From positions 46,001,065 through 46,065,064 of the forward strand of contig NC_085141.1 of assembly GCF_024139115.2 (NCBI RefSeq): a DNA stretch of 64,000 nt, written 5' to 3'. This stretch comes from Armigeres subalbatus (taxonomy: Eukaryota > Arthropoda > Insecta > Diptera > Culicidae). Position 1 is the stretch's first letter, and each line of letters starts with the position of its first letter. Under the pieces are notes generated by a model. That model was not told the DNA's origin. It saw nothing but the letters and a program-made list of their open reading frames with translations, and did not search any database. Below, in pieces: positions 52,961 to 63,872 of the stretch. A program made the translations under genes and the position numbers.

Positions 52961-52976
52961 GGTTCTTTTTAGGACC
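52961..52976 (+). promoter_or_regulatory. Histone-type 3' stem-loop candidate
   Basis: GGTTCTTTTTAGGACC forms a 6-bp stem with a UUUU loop, close to the histone mRNA consensus. GAGAAGAAAGTG at 52987-52998 fits a U7-binding purine element at the usual spacing. The upstream frame 52747-52960 is not recognisable as a histone. Confidence 0.4.
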
Positions 52977-53649
52977 AACTTTTCATGAGAAGAAAGTGTT
53001 GATTGCAAAAATGGCGTTGATTGCGGTCCCCGAATGCCAGTGGCGCCACTGAAAATGCTTTCTTAACAGTGGCTACTTAGCAGAAAAGTGAAATTTTTAC
53101 GCAAGGTACGGACTATTGTTTGTTTGCTATGAATGATTAGAAAGCGCATTGTGAATCAAAATCGATTCTTGTCAAATCTACCAAGAGAAGGTAGAGCCAA
53201 AACGTTTCCTTCAAAGTGCAAATCATAACCGCTTGGCGACGGTTGAACGTTTGAATAGGTAGCAGTAAAAGTGCGGGAAGTCACATCATTGAGTTGCATT
53301 AGCAGTCAAATGAGATTTTCCCAAGATTCTGATTTCGGTATTCTTGCTGTTTATTATTGAAAAGGCGCGTCATTGGAAACAAAATCATCATTCTACACGA
53401 GAGAAGGTTGAGCCGAGACAAAAATTTGCAAAAAATGAAAATCAATCACTTGATGACTGGCAAAATGCTTTGACGGTTGCAGCCCATGCGCTTCTCGCAG
53501 GGAGACGTTGCAAAACAATGTATTGAAATGGATGACGTCTATCGTGTTCCAGCGGCAAGTCATAAATTGGCTGACAGTGGCATCAGTAGTGGAAATTCAT
53601 TTCAAAATTTTGATTTCCGGCGTGCGCAGTACGAAAATGCCTCTTCTCT

Positions 53650-53905
53650 TTGAGTAAGACTATGGCCCTGAAAAGGGCCGTTTTAAGTAGAGCTACGTCC
53701 TCGGAGCTGACTTACTTGGTGACAACTTTGCAACCCTCCGAGACGGCGGGCTTGGCCAGCTCGACACGCACGAAGATGTCGTCTACGAGGCTGTTTATAA
53801 TGCTCGACGCCTTCGATGAGATGCTCTTGATGATTTTTCTCTGAGCCTTGATGCCGCCGCTCGTAGCAATTATCGTCGCTGCCACCACCCGTAGCAACCA
53901 TCACC
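53650..53905 (-). pseudogene. Histone H2B pseudogene
   Basis: The minus strand encodes GIKAQRKIIK, then SISSKASSIINSLVDDIFVR, then VELAKPAVSEGCKVVTK. These align with the H2B N-terminal tail (KAQKN), helix 2 ([21 protein letters not shown]) and the C-terminal helix ([20 protein letters not shown]). Two internal blocks are missing: the segment before GISSK, and the helix-3 region between FERI and ELAKH. The last residues are altered by a frameshift. The canonical 3' hairpin follows. H2B would pair with H2A in nucleosomes; this copy cannot. A CCAAT box (GCCAATCAG, minus, about 53948-53956) lies upstream, as in histone promoters. Confidence 0.85.
53665..53680 (-). terminator. Histone mRNA 3' stem-loop of the H2B pseudogene
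   Basis: The minus strand reads GGCCCTTTTCAGGGCC, an exact match to the replication-dependent histone stem-loop (6-bp stem, UUUC loop) that binds SLBP. About 13 nt beyond, CAAAGAGAAGAGG (53643-53655, minus) is a good U7 snRNA-binding downstream element. Because that element is removed from mature histone mRNA, this copy derives from genomic DNA, not from a processed transcript. Confidence 0.8.
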
Positions 53906-54539
53906 GCTGTGGACTACTCCGCAGCCTTTCCACCGCCGGGGTTTTCTGATTGGCGCTGCGATGCAATTGTCCTGCCGATTTTTCGAGAAAACCAGACTTC
54001 GGCTAGTCAAAATACGTTTGCATTGAGTCCGAGGCCCCACCCCTTTGGAAGCCGTATCATTAGCATCGGCTTGCTTGCTGCGCCTTTCGTTCATTTGTTG
54101 CCAGCGCTTTCGTACATAACCAGGGCTTTTTTGACGTAGAATTACGTCTTTCGGTAAGATATCATTCCAAAGCTTCAAATATGGAACCGTCACGGAAAGA
54201 GGTCAGGAAGTACGAGCCAATAACTTAGCCGTTTTTCAACGGATTCCGGAGATTTTGGTATGAATCGATCAGTAAACTCTCTAAAATTTTATACAACTAT
54301 TGTAAACAATTGATTTATTGCATTTAACTATTCAATAATTTATTTTCGCCAGTCAATGTTTAAATTGCACTTTAACAGACAAATATGCGATTCACGGCAG
54401 TATACGTAATTCTACCCCAAGAAGGTTGTATCAGAGACACGGCCGCAAAATCAACGGAGAATTACGTATTAGAGTACAGAACAGTACAGTACAGTACGAA
54501 CAATCAACAAGAGAGTACCGACCGGAACCATCATATCGG

Positions 54540-55380
54540 CGAAGACCATTGCGACGAAAAGGGACTAGCGATTGGAAATTCGGTTCGTGGAACTGCAAAT
54601 CTCTCAACTTCATCTGGAGCACACGCATACTCGCCGGTGTGGTCAAGGACCGTGGATTCAGCACTGCGCTGCAGGAGGTTTTTTGGAAGTGATAAATGGT
54701 GCGAACGTTCAGAGGTAATCATACCATCTACCAGAGCTGCGGCAACACACACGAGCTGGGAACAGCTTTCATAGTGATGGGTGATATGCAAAGGCGCGTG
54801 ATCGGGTGGGTGGGTTGAGGATCAAAGGCCGGTTCTTCAACTTAAGCATAATCAACGTCCATAGCACACACTCCTGAAGCACTCATGATGATAAGGACGC
54901 ATTCTACGAGAGGCTGGAACGTGAGTACGACAGCCAAGAGGAGGAGTTTAGACCGACTATTGAAAAGTTCAGCGCTCACCGGCTGACAAACGAAAACGGC
55001 CTACGACTAATTGATTTCGCTGCCTCCAAGAATATGGCCATTCGCTATCCGTCATCAACAATGTTCGGTACCGACGACCGCCACGGTACGACCTAGAGCG
55101 AATGAAGCAACCTGATGTCGCCACCGCATACGCGCAGCATTTCGAGGCAGCGTTGCCGAAAGAAGGTGAGCTCTATGGGGTCCGTCTTGAGGACTGCTGG
55201 AATACAATCAAAGCAGCCATTCACGCGGAGCGGAGAACAACGTCGGGTATATGGGACGAAGTCGACGGAACGATTTGTTCGACGAAGAGTGCAGACACAT
55301 TCTGGAGGAGAAGGACGCAGCGCGGGCGGTCGCGCTGCAGCAAGGTACCCGCTGCACTACGAGGAACATTTGAATGGCGC
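54540..55380 (+). pseudogene. RTE-1 endonuclease and linker remnants (copy D)
   Basis: Plus-strand pieces: GTSDWKFGSWNCKSLNF, ALQEVFWK (the QE motif), then in other frames parts around TIEKFSAHRLTNENGLRLID, MKQPDVATAYAQHFEAALPK and EDCWNTIKAAI. The catalytic GDLN and SDH segments are gone and frameshifts are frequent. Confidence 0.75.
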
Positions 55381-57180
55381 TGAGAGTACAGGCAGTGAAA
55401 GTCAAGGCAGCGGAGGAGATGACTGACTACGTCAGTTCAGCGGACCCCACCTTGAGGGAAGTCAAGGATGCCATCCAACAGCTAAAGACCAATAAAGCAG
55501 CTGGTAAGGATGGTATCGGAGCAGAGCTCATCAAGATGGGCCCGGAAAAGCTAGCCACTTGCCTGCACAAATTGATAGTCAGAATCTGGGAAACTGGAGT
55601 GTGAGAACTTTCGAGCGATCACCATCCTTAATGCCGCCTACAAAGTGATATCCCAGATCATCTTCCGTCGTCTGTCACCATTAGTGAAAGAGTTCGTGGG
55701 AAGTTATCAAGTCGGCTTCGTTGACGGCCGCTTGACAACGGACCATATTTTTACTGTACGGCAAATCCTTCAAAAATGCCGTGAATACCAGGTCCCAACG
55801 CACCATCTGTTCGTTGATTTCAAGGCGGCATACGACAGTATAGACCGCGTAGAGCTATGGAAAATTATGGACGAGAACAGCTTCCCTGGGAAGCTTACCA
55901 GACTGATCAAAGCAACGCAACGGTGGATGGTGTGCAAAACTGTGTGAAGATTTCGGGCGAACACTCCAGTTCGTTCGAATCGCGCCGGGGACTAAGACAA
56001 GGTGATGGACTTTCGTGCCTGTTGTTCAACATTGCGCTAGAAGGTGTCATGCGGAGAGCCGGGTGTAACAGCCGGGGTACGATTTTCATTAGATCCAGTC
56101 AAATTATTTGTTTCGCGGATGACATGGACATTGTCGGTCGAACATTTGCATAGAGATGTCGCAAATTAATCGATTACTTCGATTAATCGATTCATCGTTG
56201 TGATAATCGATTAATTTTGAATCGATTATTACCCAACGATTAATCGATTCAATAATCGAGATGAATCGTGAGTAATCGATTAGTTACTAATCGATTAATC
56301 AGAATTTTACGACATCATAAGGATGTCGAAAATTAATTGATTATTTCGATTAATAGATTCATCGTTGTGATAATCGATTAATTTTGAATCGATTACTATA
56401 CAATGATAAATCGATTCAATAATCGACAAGAATCAAGAGTAATCGATTAGTAACTATTCGATTAATCGGGATTTTACGACATCTCTACATTTGCAAAGGT
56501 GGCAGAACTGTACACCCGCCTGAAACGTGAAGCAACAAAAGTTGGACTGGTGGTGAATGCGTCAAAGACAAAGTACATGCTTGTGGGCGGAACCGAGCGC
56601 GACAGGGCCCGCCTGGGAAGCAGTGTTACGATAGACGGGGATACCTTCGAGGTGGTCGAGGAATTCGTCTACCTCGGATCCTTGCTAACGGCTGACAACA
56701 ACGTTAGTCGTGAAATACGAAGGCGCATCATGTGTGGAAGTCAGGCCTACTACGGGCTCCAGAAGAAACTGCGGTCGAAAAAGATTCGCCACCGCACCAA
56801 ATGTGTCACGTACAAGACGCTAATAAGACCTGTTGTCCTCTACGGACATGGAACATGGACAATGCTCGAGGAGGACTTGCTAGCTCTCGGAGTATTCGAG
56901 AGACGGATGCTTAGGACCATCTTTGGCGGTGTGCAAGAAGACGGTGTGTGTTGCGGCGAAGAATGCTCGAGCTCGAGCTTTACAGCGAACCCAGTATCCA
57001 GAAGGTAGTTAAAGCCGGAAGGGTACGATGGGCAGGACATGTGTTCGCTTCCAATCCGGCAGGTACGAGACGGCGTGGAGCACAGCGAGCGAGATGGGCG
57101 GACCAGGTGCAAAACGAGCGTGGGGCGTATTCGAGGATGGAGAGATGCGGCCTCGAACCATGTATTGTAGCGTCAAATTG
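55374..57180 (+). pseudogene. RTE-1 reverse transcriptase (copy D), interrupted
   Basis: Pieces in order: DPTLREVKDAIQQLKTNKAA, GPEKLATCLHKLIVRIWET, (deletion), SQIIFRRLSPLVKEFVGSYQ, FVDFKAAYDSIDR, (frameshift at a CGCAA duplication near 55917), RGLRQGDGLSCLLFNIALEG, FADDMDIVGRTF, (MITE), VAELYTRLKREATKVGLVVN, SKTKYMLVGG, YKTLIRPVVLYGHG, RRMLRTIFGGVQEDGV, then disrupted. Catalytic FADD retained. Confidence 0.85.
56151..56487. mobile_element. hAT-like MITE with 8-bp duplication and ATCGATTA repeats
   Basis: The RTE sequence CATTTGCA occurs on both sides (56143-56150 and 56488-56495), an 8-bp target duplication. The ends TAGAGATGTCG and CGACATCTCTA are inverted, typical of hAT non-autonomous elements. 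The interior is two tandem copies of a unit of about 165 bp (56154-56320 and 56325-56487) rich in AATCGATTA palindromes. No coding capacity. Confidence 0.85.
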
Positions 57181-57233
57181 TTGATTCAGTGTTATCTGTT
57201 AAGATGTAGACTAAATAAATGAAATGAATGAGC

Positions 57234-60200
57234 TGTTTGGCCCAGTTAAAAACTAAAATAAATACGAAAGCAGAAATGGTAATTGGGCCTGCTATAATGA
57301 ACGCTAATAGTGCATGATAAACACTCAGTTGTAAGGCGACAATGTCCCAGTGGGGCAGGTAATATGTATCAACAAAGCAGAAGAAGTTGTGGTAGGAAAT
57401 GCGTTAGATTTCCCATCTTTCTAAGGTGCAAACTAATCAGTTAATGTTTTTAATTGGGGCTCACGAAGTATTGTTTCTCCAATTATCACTTCGTTTATAG
57501 TCCTTGCATACAAGCCAATGACTGAGCTAACTAACAAAACAATAGGCACAAACAAAAACAATGCACGTCCGCGTTCGCGAAAGCGCGATGGGAATTGGAC
57601 AGATTCTGTGCAGATCGAATGAAAAAACATGTTGCCGTGCCAGATCCGAGCTCGATTTTCCCTCTTCATGTAAAAATAAATACATGGAAAGGTGACGGAT
57701 GCCAAACGTGTGCCACCAGTGGGAAATTTTGCACGTCGGTGCGGTGCCTTTGAAAGCCCATTTTCACCGCATTGTTCCCTTATCGTAGCAAGCCACGCGA
57801 CTCATTGCTAGGCGACTATGATCATAGTTTGAATGACGGGTAGGTGGCTTGATGGGCTAATGAAATTCAACGCGATAAAGACAGCGATAGTGGGTGGTGG
57901 CTGCGGCGCATGCGGCTTGTTATTAACACTTGGTGCACCGAAGAAGATCGTATGCTGGGAGATCTCTAAAATCGAAGGTTAAAATATGTTCATAAAAAAA
58001 TTAACTCGGAAAGCAGAGGAAGTGATTTTGGTTGTTTACATAATCGACATATTTAAGATGAGTTATATTATTTACATCGTATTATTTACATATACGTATT
58101 TCGACATCAACATTTGAAAAGGGCTTTACAACCTAAATATATTCTTTCTCATTCCTCGTCTACATACATAGCTTACATAATAGACAAAGAATTGGAAGGA
58201 ATAAATTTTGGTTTATTCTGGTTGGTGCTGATTCCCCCTATATAAACACGAGCAATAATGACCATAAAAAAATCATTTTAAGAGGGCTTTAAAATTTTTA
58301 TTTGAAAAACAGTGTAAATATTGCACATAGCAAAGTGTATCATATTTGCATAACCACCGCAATGCCGTGGTTTAATTACTATTTTACATGTTGTTTCCAA
58401 AAAGTAATATATCTTCCCATGATACCATGTTTCGGCCAATAGGCACGTTTTGTGGGCCTGATGCAGTGCCATCCCCTGATGTGTCACCTTCGTGTAAAAG
58501 AGCAAGTCAGTCAGTGTGTCATCATAGCCACCGCAACGCGCAACGTACCGCCGCGTGTGAAACGGTTCATGTGCGTAATGACATTTAATAGGACAGTTAT
58601 GGGGTACGGTACTTGAGAGACGCTTGGGAGGTCTTCTCCTCGACGGTTCGCAACGCTCAGTGATGAAAGAGAAATTTAGGTGACATATGGTTTAAACCTA
58701 TTTTGAACCGGAAGGCTGTTCGTGTTTTATAGACATGTAACGAGCAAACCTTTGCGTGCGCAAAGCGTTAGTTACTACGAAAAACTTCGCATTTTCCTGT
58801 GGATCAAATGATCAACCGCTAGAGTCTATGTTTACAGGCTTTGTTACACCGTATTCGGCCTTCGTTGAGTTGTTCAAATATTTCAATACTGAGGACTTAG
58901 TTAAGGTTAGAAGTTGCAAAGCTCAAACATGACACGAATAATCACAACACACCTGACGCATGATTTCCCGATGCTTGTATGCGCGTCATGTCCTAACTGG
59001 ATCGCGTTTTCCGAGTGCGACAAGGAGTCAATGCCATCATTACATCCGATTCGATAACGCTTATCTTTGAGGTTTCCACTTATTGTAGGCAAACGCGTGA
59101 TGTTTGGTGGCTGACCGGTAGCCTGCCTGGCTCGGTAATCGTTTGTTTCCACTAATTATTGTTGTTTGTGTTTGCACCCATTATTCGGTTGCGCTGATTA
59201 TATCATCTTGCTGAAGAGCGCAACATTGGGTGCGTGCAAAAAAAAACACTCATTGAAGTCAGCGAAATACGGGGATCGTTGGTTGGCATTGGGAAACAGA
59301 AATACCTCATAATAGTCATGTAAATGGTAAGAAAGTATTAAATACTCAATCGAACTTGTTGTTTGACACCATGCATTATTAGATGATTCAGTTCGCGAGC
59401 TATATGCTATATGATATGGTAGATCGTATGATGGAATAGATGGAGAGTAAGTCTGAGCTTGTTAACACAATTATTGAATTAACAGTGAAGGTCCAGAACA
59501 CACATTCTATGCAGTGTATAGAATTCCATTAGCGAAATAGCATTTAGTACGGCAAGTGAGAAACGAAAATTGGATAAGAAATTCGAATCCCAAATGAGGG
59601 ATAATAAAAAAAAGAGGTTAGACGTAAGTGATATTAAAATCCAAAAATACTTCATATTCAAGAACATTTTATCCCCTTTTTTGTTTTTTTGCTGTTTTTC
59701 TGTTTTAAACTATGAAATACTGAAAATATTGGCATACATTTGCGTCAACATGAAAAAATTCAAGTAACAAGACTAATATTTCGTTTAATGTGTTATTCGA
59801 AATACAAATATTATACATCTTGTTAACATGACCAAGAAATAATTAGTGTTTTAAGGTAATTTCACAAATGTTATGTGAAATCATTTTTCACAACAATATA
59901 AATTGAATTGTGCAGTTTAAAAATAATGTTTCAAGTTTTCTTAGTTTAAATGGATTGACCTTTAAACCCCATTAACCTTTACGCTCAACATTTTGATGTC
60001 TTCAACATTGTAGAGAGAACCGCTGATCAGCTGTGCCTCAATGAAAACCTCCAACTGTCTACAGTTTAGACATGGTTAAATAAAATTACCATTGCAACAA
60101 TTAGCGAATGCAACTCCAAAAGTACATTAATCTATTCTCGCGCCGCGCATGGCGCTCGTTGCATGTTGCCAACTGTTTAACACACTGACTGACTGCAAAG

Positions 60201-60835
60201 AACGTTACCGAGTTGGCAAGCTGCAGTGCGTTCGCCGGTTACCACCAGTTCGAACGTTAGTGGCTTTTACCGATAGTAGCACTTCTACGGCACTTACTAA
60301 ATGCGGACAAGTGTGTTGTGATCCGTTGCCGGCATATTGGCAGAAGGCCGAATGCGAAGTGCTGCCGTAGACCATAGCAGTGCGTTTGACCAGCGTGTAT
60401 ACAATTAAAAAGCTCGCGTTCGGCTCACCAATTTGTCAGAAATTAGAAGGCTATGAATGTAAATGTTTATGACGTTTCGTTTTCTTTTTGTTATTTACTC
60501 GGATGCACTCGGAATTTTCCAGCTCCTTAACCATTATTGGTGTAACAATCGAGGAGCCGAAACACCTACAAAATTGAATAAAACTATTGAACAAAACTAT
60601 CGCATTTACTGTTTTTACCAAAAAGAGAAGTCGAAAATCCAATTTAATTCACCTTGAAGTGAATACCTTTCTCGTAATTAGCCAACACACTAAGTGTTGA
60701 TTCGATACATCATTTTTTGCCAGTCTCCCAGAACAAAGTTGTACCGAAAGGCTATCATTTACTCTGAAAATGATCCATAGTGATATCACAGACAAACAGA
60801 CGTTGTCTGTGGTGATATATAACAATCGATTCAGC
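57234..60835. other. About 3.6 kb with no recognised gene; one SINE-tail fragment
   Basis: Bases 57305-57385 (TAAACACTCAGTTGTAAGGC, ATGTCCCAGTGGGGCAGGTA) resemble the SINE 3' tail. Short frames (57433-57705, 58278-58505, 60149-60370) have no domain features. GC-richer patches at 57560-57620, 57690-57930 and 60130-60370 might be host sequence. Confidence 0.4.
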
Positions 60836-62145
60836 GTGTGTGTGTGTATTTTTTACAACCTTGGGTTAAAGGCCATCAAAAATCTGCGCGACATACAACT
60901 CGAAGGTGATGGTGCTCCGATGGTGCTGATGGTGCCCCGACTACCGGCGGCTATCGCAGGGGACGCTTTCGCGCATTGCGCCGACTTCGTTTTCGGGTTG
61001 CAGAGGTGGTCCGACAGTTCCGGTGGTGGATGACGTCCGCACTGGCGGTGTCCTACATACCCGAAGCACTTCCTTCTGCTTTCTTCAGCAGGTTGGCGGC
61101 TCGAGTGCCGAGGTCGATCCGACGATTCCGGTTGGCAAAAGACTTCCGGTTCGCTGGCGCCCCGACGACTCGAGACCCAACACTGCTCACTGTGCTGGAT
61201 TTCCCTCCAAACCGACGCTTATTTGCTGGTCCCTTCTCCATCGACGTTGCAGCTCTGACAGTATTTGCGCCACGACTCCGCTTACTGCATTCCACGTACC
61301 TTCATCGCGACACTTCATTCGCTCTGCGATGTTGTCCGCCCGTAAGGCAGGCATTCCTCAACGTACTTCCGCAAACCTTGGGCAATCGAATACCACGTGT
61401 TTTGGAGTCTCCTTTATGTTGATACACGCCGGGCAGAATGGCGATGACGCATAGCCACACCGATGCAGATAGTGGCGGAAAAATCCATGTCCTGACAGTA
61501 ACTGTGTGAGGAAAAAGTTCACCTCTCCATGCTCCCTATTCACCCACGACGACAAATTGGGGATGAGCCGGTAGGTCCACCCTCCATTATCCGCATTGTC
61601 CCACTCCTGCTGCCACTTCACCATAGAGCCCAGTCTCACTGCCTTCCTCACATTTCTGGTATCTCTCCGTTGGTAACACTCGATATCCTCTGCTAGGGTT
61701 ATTCAGATTGGAATCATCCCTGCGATAACGCAAACTGTCTCCGACTGAATGGTTCGGTACGCACTCGTGACTCGAACGACCATTAGGCGAAACACGCTGT
61801 TCAACTTTCTGCGGTTACGTTTCCCATTGAGCTCAGCTCCCCAGGCTGGAGCTCCGTACCTCAGTATCGAGGATGATACTGCTGCCAGAAGACGTCTACT
61901 GCTGCTTTTATGACCACCCACGTTCGGCACGATCCTTGCTAGCGCACTGACCATTTTTGCCGCCTTTTCGCAGGAATAGTCCACATGGGAGTTGAAATTC
62001 AACCGGTCGTCGATCATCACTCCTAGATGCCTCAAAGCCCGCATGGACGGTATGTTGTGCCCTCCTACGGTAATCTGGATCCGCTGGATCTCTCGGCAGT
62101 TGCTAATCAGCATCACCCAGTCAACCACAGATCGTATATGAAAGT
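60836..62145 (-). mobile_element. R1-clade element, 5'-truncated copy
   Basis: The minus strand holds the C-terminal third of ORF2, a 3' UTR and an end TGTAAAAAATACACACACAC (about 60836-60855). The 3' terminus thus meets an AC microsatellite. The last unique 3' segment (CTGCGCGACATAC, TTGATGGCC) is shared with 63905-63950, the end of another copy. Confidence 0.75.
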
Positions 62146-62161
62146 ATATATTTGATCGCAT
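61195..62161 (-). pseudogene. R1-clade ORF2 C-terminal region
   Basis: In one frame on the minus strand: RIQITVGGHNIPSMRALRHL, GVMIDDRLNFNSHVDYSCEK, SSILRYGAPAW, VCVIAGMIPI, stop, EDIECYQRRDTRNVRKAVRL, WTYRLIPNLSSWVNREHGEV, TQLLSGHGFFRHYL, CPACINIKETPKHVVFDC, PRFAEVR, stop, MPALRADNIAERMKCRDEGT, WNAVSGVVAQILSELQRRWR. This is the RT connection and the CCHC-type motif region of R1-clade ORF2. Two in-frame TGA stops, otherwise no frameshift visible. The RT catalytic palm lies upstream and is absent. Confidence 0.8.
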
Positions 62162-63105
62162 TTATTGCAATTTTTTATCGCACTCGTAAATTATTACTTA
62201 TAAAAAAAGCCCAAAAATGATTAGTATCGTATGTAATACCTGCATATGAAATATTTACGAATGTGTTAAAAAAAATCTTAAAATTTTTATATCCGGTTCA
62301 TCCTATTGAATCGCAAATATCGTATATCCTGATGCGTGTCATAAAAATCGTATACGGATGCGCGTTGTACGTTAATAGTTTTTACTTCTGCGCGTTAACC
62401 AAAGCCCACTGTATTTCAGCGCTAAAATAAATTTCATTTCTACTTACTTCAATCTAACCTATGTGATTTATTTCCATTGCATTGATGCTGTTATCTAATT
62501 CCGTTCTATAAATCCTGCCGATTTGTGCTCCGAACCACTACCAAACATTGAAAAAAAAACTAAACTTTAAACAAATGAAAATAACTCACTACTAGTGGTA
62601 AACACGGCGAAAGGTCGATGTTGACATTTCATCATCGTTTATATGTGGTCAGAATCGTTTGGAATGCTGCGTAATCGTTTTATGTATGAACATAATCGGA
62701 ACAATTACAAACAGTTTCCATATAAGACTCAAGCTACAATTTTTACGTACAACAATATAGTACTTGAATCGTATAAATGTAATAGACATCGTATACTGTA
62801 ATATCGTAGTCAACATTAGAATTTCATCTAGATTATGATTGTCAAAAAGTTGCTGCTTTTCAACAGTTGCTGTTTAGCATATCGGTAGAGCATTAGCCTT
62901 TAGATCCAAAGGTCAAATGTTCGAGGCATGATTGTTTACAATTTTTTTTTGTGTTTACTAGATCGTAATAATGCTTACGAAAACTCAAGAAAGCCGTTGT
63001 TTAATGCGTATATGGCCTCCACTTTAGTAGGTATATAGCGGTTCAGTGCATTACATACAAGTTTGCTTGCTTGTATATGACAACTTATATCAAAAGTTAT
63101 ACATA
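62146..63105. other. AT-rich stretch with tRNA-like remnant
   Basis: Bases 62872-62930 contain TTAGCATATCGGTAGAGC (A-box-like), CCTTTAGATCCAAAGG (anticodon-arm-like) and TGTTCGAGGC (B-box-like), followed by T-rich DNA. This suggests a degraded tRNA-derived SINE head or tRNA pseudogene. Nothing else is recognised. Confidence 0.4.
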
Positions 63106-63600
63106 TCAAAATGTTAGCTGGGTCGATTCGACCTTGCCCGAGTCCACGAATCCTTGGGCCTCAGTCTGGGTAGACCTCGACTCCACGGATCTCACGGGTT
63201 TACACTTGGCCGTCCCGACCACCCTCTCCAGCTTGGCGTCCAACATCGACTTTCGAAGTTTCAGCAAGCTCCTCTTGAGGCCCTTACTGATATTATGCTT
63301 CGATGACGCAAAGTCGATGATGCCGTCCAGCTGTTTCGTCGCCACCTCGAAGGCCAAAAGCCCATCGCGTTTGCGGTTCATCGCCCTCACAAGCCATGGG
63401 CCGTCAATAACCCCTTCCGGCGTTTTTATAGCCGAGAGGAAGGTTGAGTGACCCACGCTGGCGCTGCGCACTGAGCTGCCGACTATTGCCTCTGGCCTCC
63501 TAGGCGGAGACCTGAACAACCCACCTCTTGCGAAAGGGTTGTCGCCTACACTACTACCACTAATTGAAGAATTGACTTGGTTTTCCATTTTGGTCCCACG
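63106..63600 (-). pseudogene. R1-clade ORF1 N-terminal part
   Basis: The frame MENQVNSSISGSSVGDNPFA continues to STQTEAQGFVDSGKVEST and is then cut. It is open upstream to MLGSGVVDLFSRATRGTK, but ATG at MENQ is likelier by comparison. Unlike the copy at 16017 it has no frameshift near the start, so it records the intact N-terminus. Zinc knuckles are missing because the copy is truncated. Confidence 0.8.
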
Positions 63601-63868
63601 AGTTGCTCGGGAAAAGAGGTCCACCACGCCAGAGCCCAGCATAACGCGGTAAGGGACAATTACTGTGGAGGGTGCCCAGGTACCCCACAGGCTCCGTTAA
63701 AGGCCTAGCTTATTATTTCACCCCCTGGCCATGCATCCCCTCGGCACGGGTCGCTTGACGCCTTGGGATTAGGGGTTAGGGACGATGGTCCCGGTCTAAC
63801 TCGCAGTGGCCATGGGGAGGGGTCGTCAAGCCCTTGGACAAAGTCCCTGCTGCCCCTGCTGCTGTTTG
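63106..63868 (-). mobile_element. R1-clade element, 5' end fragment (second copy)
   Basis: The minus strand starts with the leader GGGCAGCAGGGACTTTGTCC (63856-63837), matches the 5' UTR of the element at 15741 almost base for base, and enters ORF1. It breaks off at about 63124, in the middle of ORF1, in AT-rich DNA. A CA-type microsatellite (63873-63898) precedes the 5' end. Confidence 0.85.
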
Positions 63869-63872
63869 TGCT

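Larger units (their letters stand above)
52486..54416. repeat. Histone-cluster-derived block bounded by GACGTAG..TACGTC palindromes
   Basis: A palindrome GACGTAGGATTACGTC begins the block (52486-52501). It recurs as GACGTAGAATTACGTC at 54133-54148, each time followed by about 220 bp of related sequence (ACCGTCACG-AAAG-GTCAGGAAGTA, TTAGCCGT or TTCAGCCGT). An inverted half copy ACGTAATTCTAC ends it at 54405-54416. Between the direct repeats lie a histone H2B pseudogene with its 3'-processing signals and a second histone-type hairpin. Related to the insertion at 3234-6082, which has the palindrome GACGTAGGACTACGT. Confidence 0.6.
54497..57233 (+). mobile_element. RTE-1 copy D with a nested hAT-like MITE
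   Basis: It starts in the 5' UTR/ORF start (ACAATCAACAAGAGAGTACC), keeps parts of the endonuclease (to about 55100), a shortened linker, the RT, and the 3' end with ATGA-type repeats at 57215-57233. Several deletions are visible, including the GDLN/SDH part of the endonuclease, 80-90 bp near 55595, and others near 56960-57120. The MITE at 56151-56487 interrupts the RT. Confidence 0.85.

Noticed and set aside
61023..61454. Plus-strand 143-codon and 148-codon frames at 60976-61454
   Set aside because: They lie antisense to the R1 ORF2 C-terminus and its 3' UTR, which explain the sequence better.
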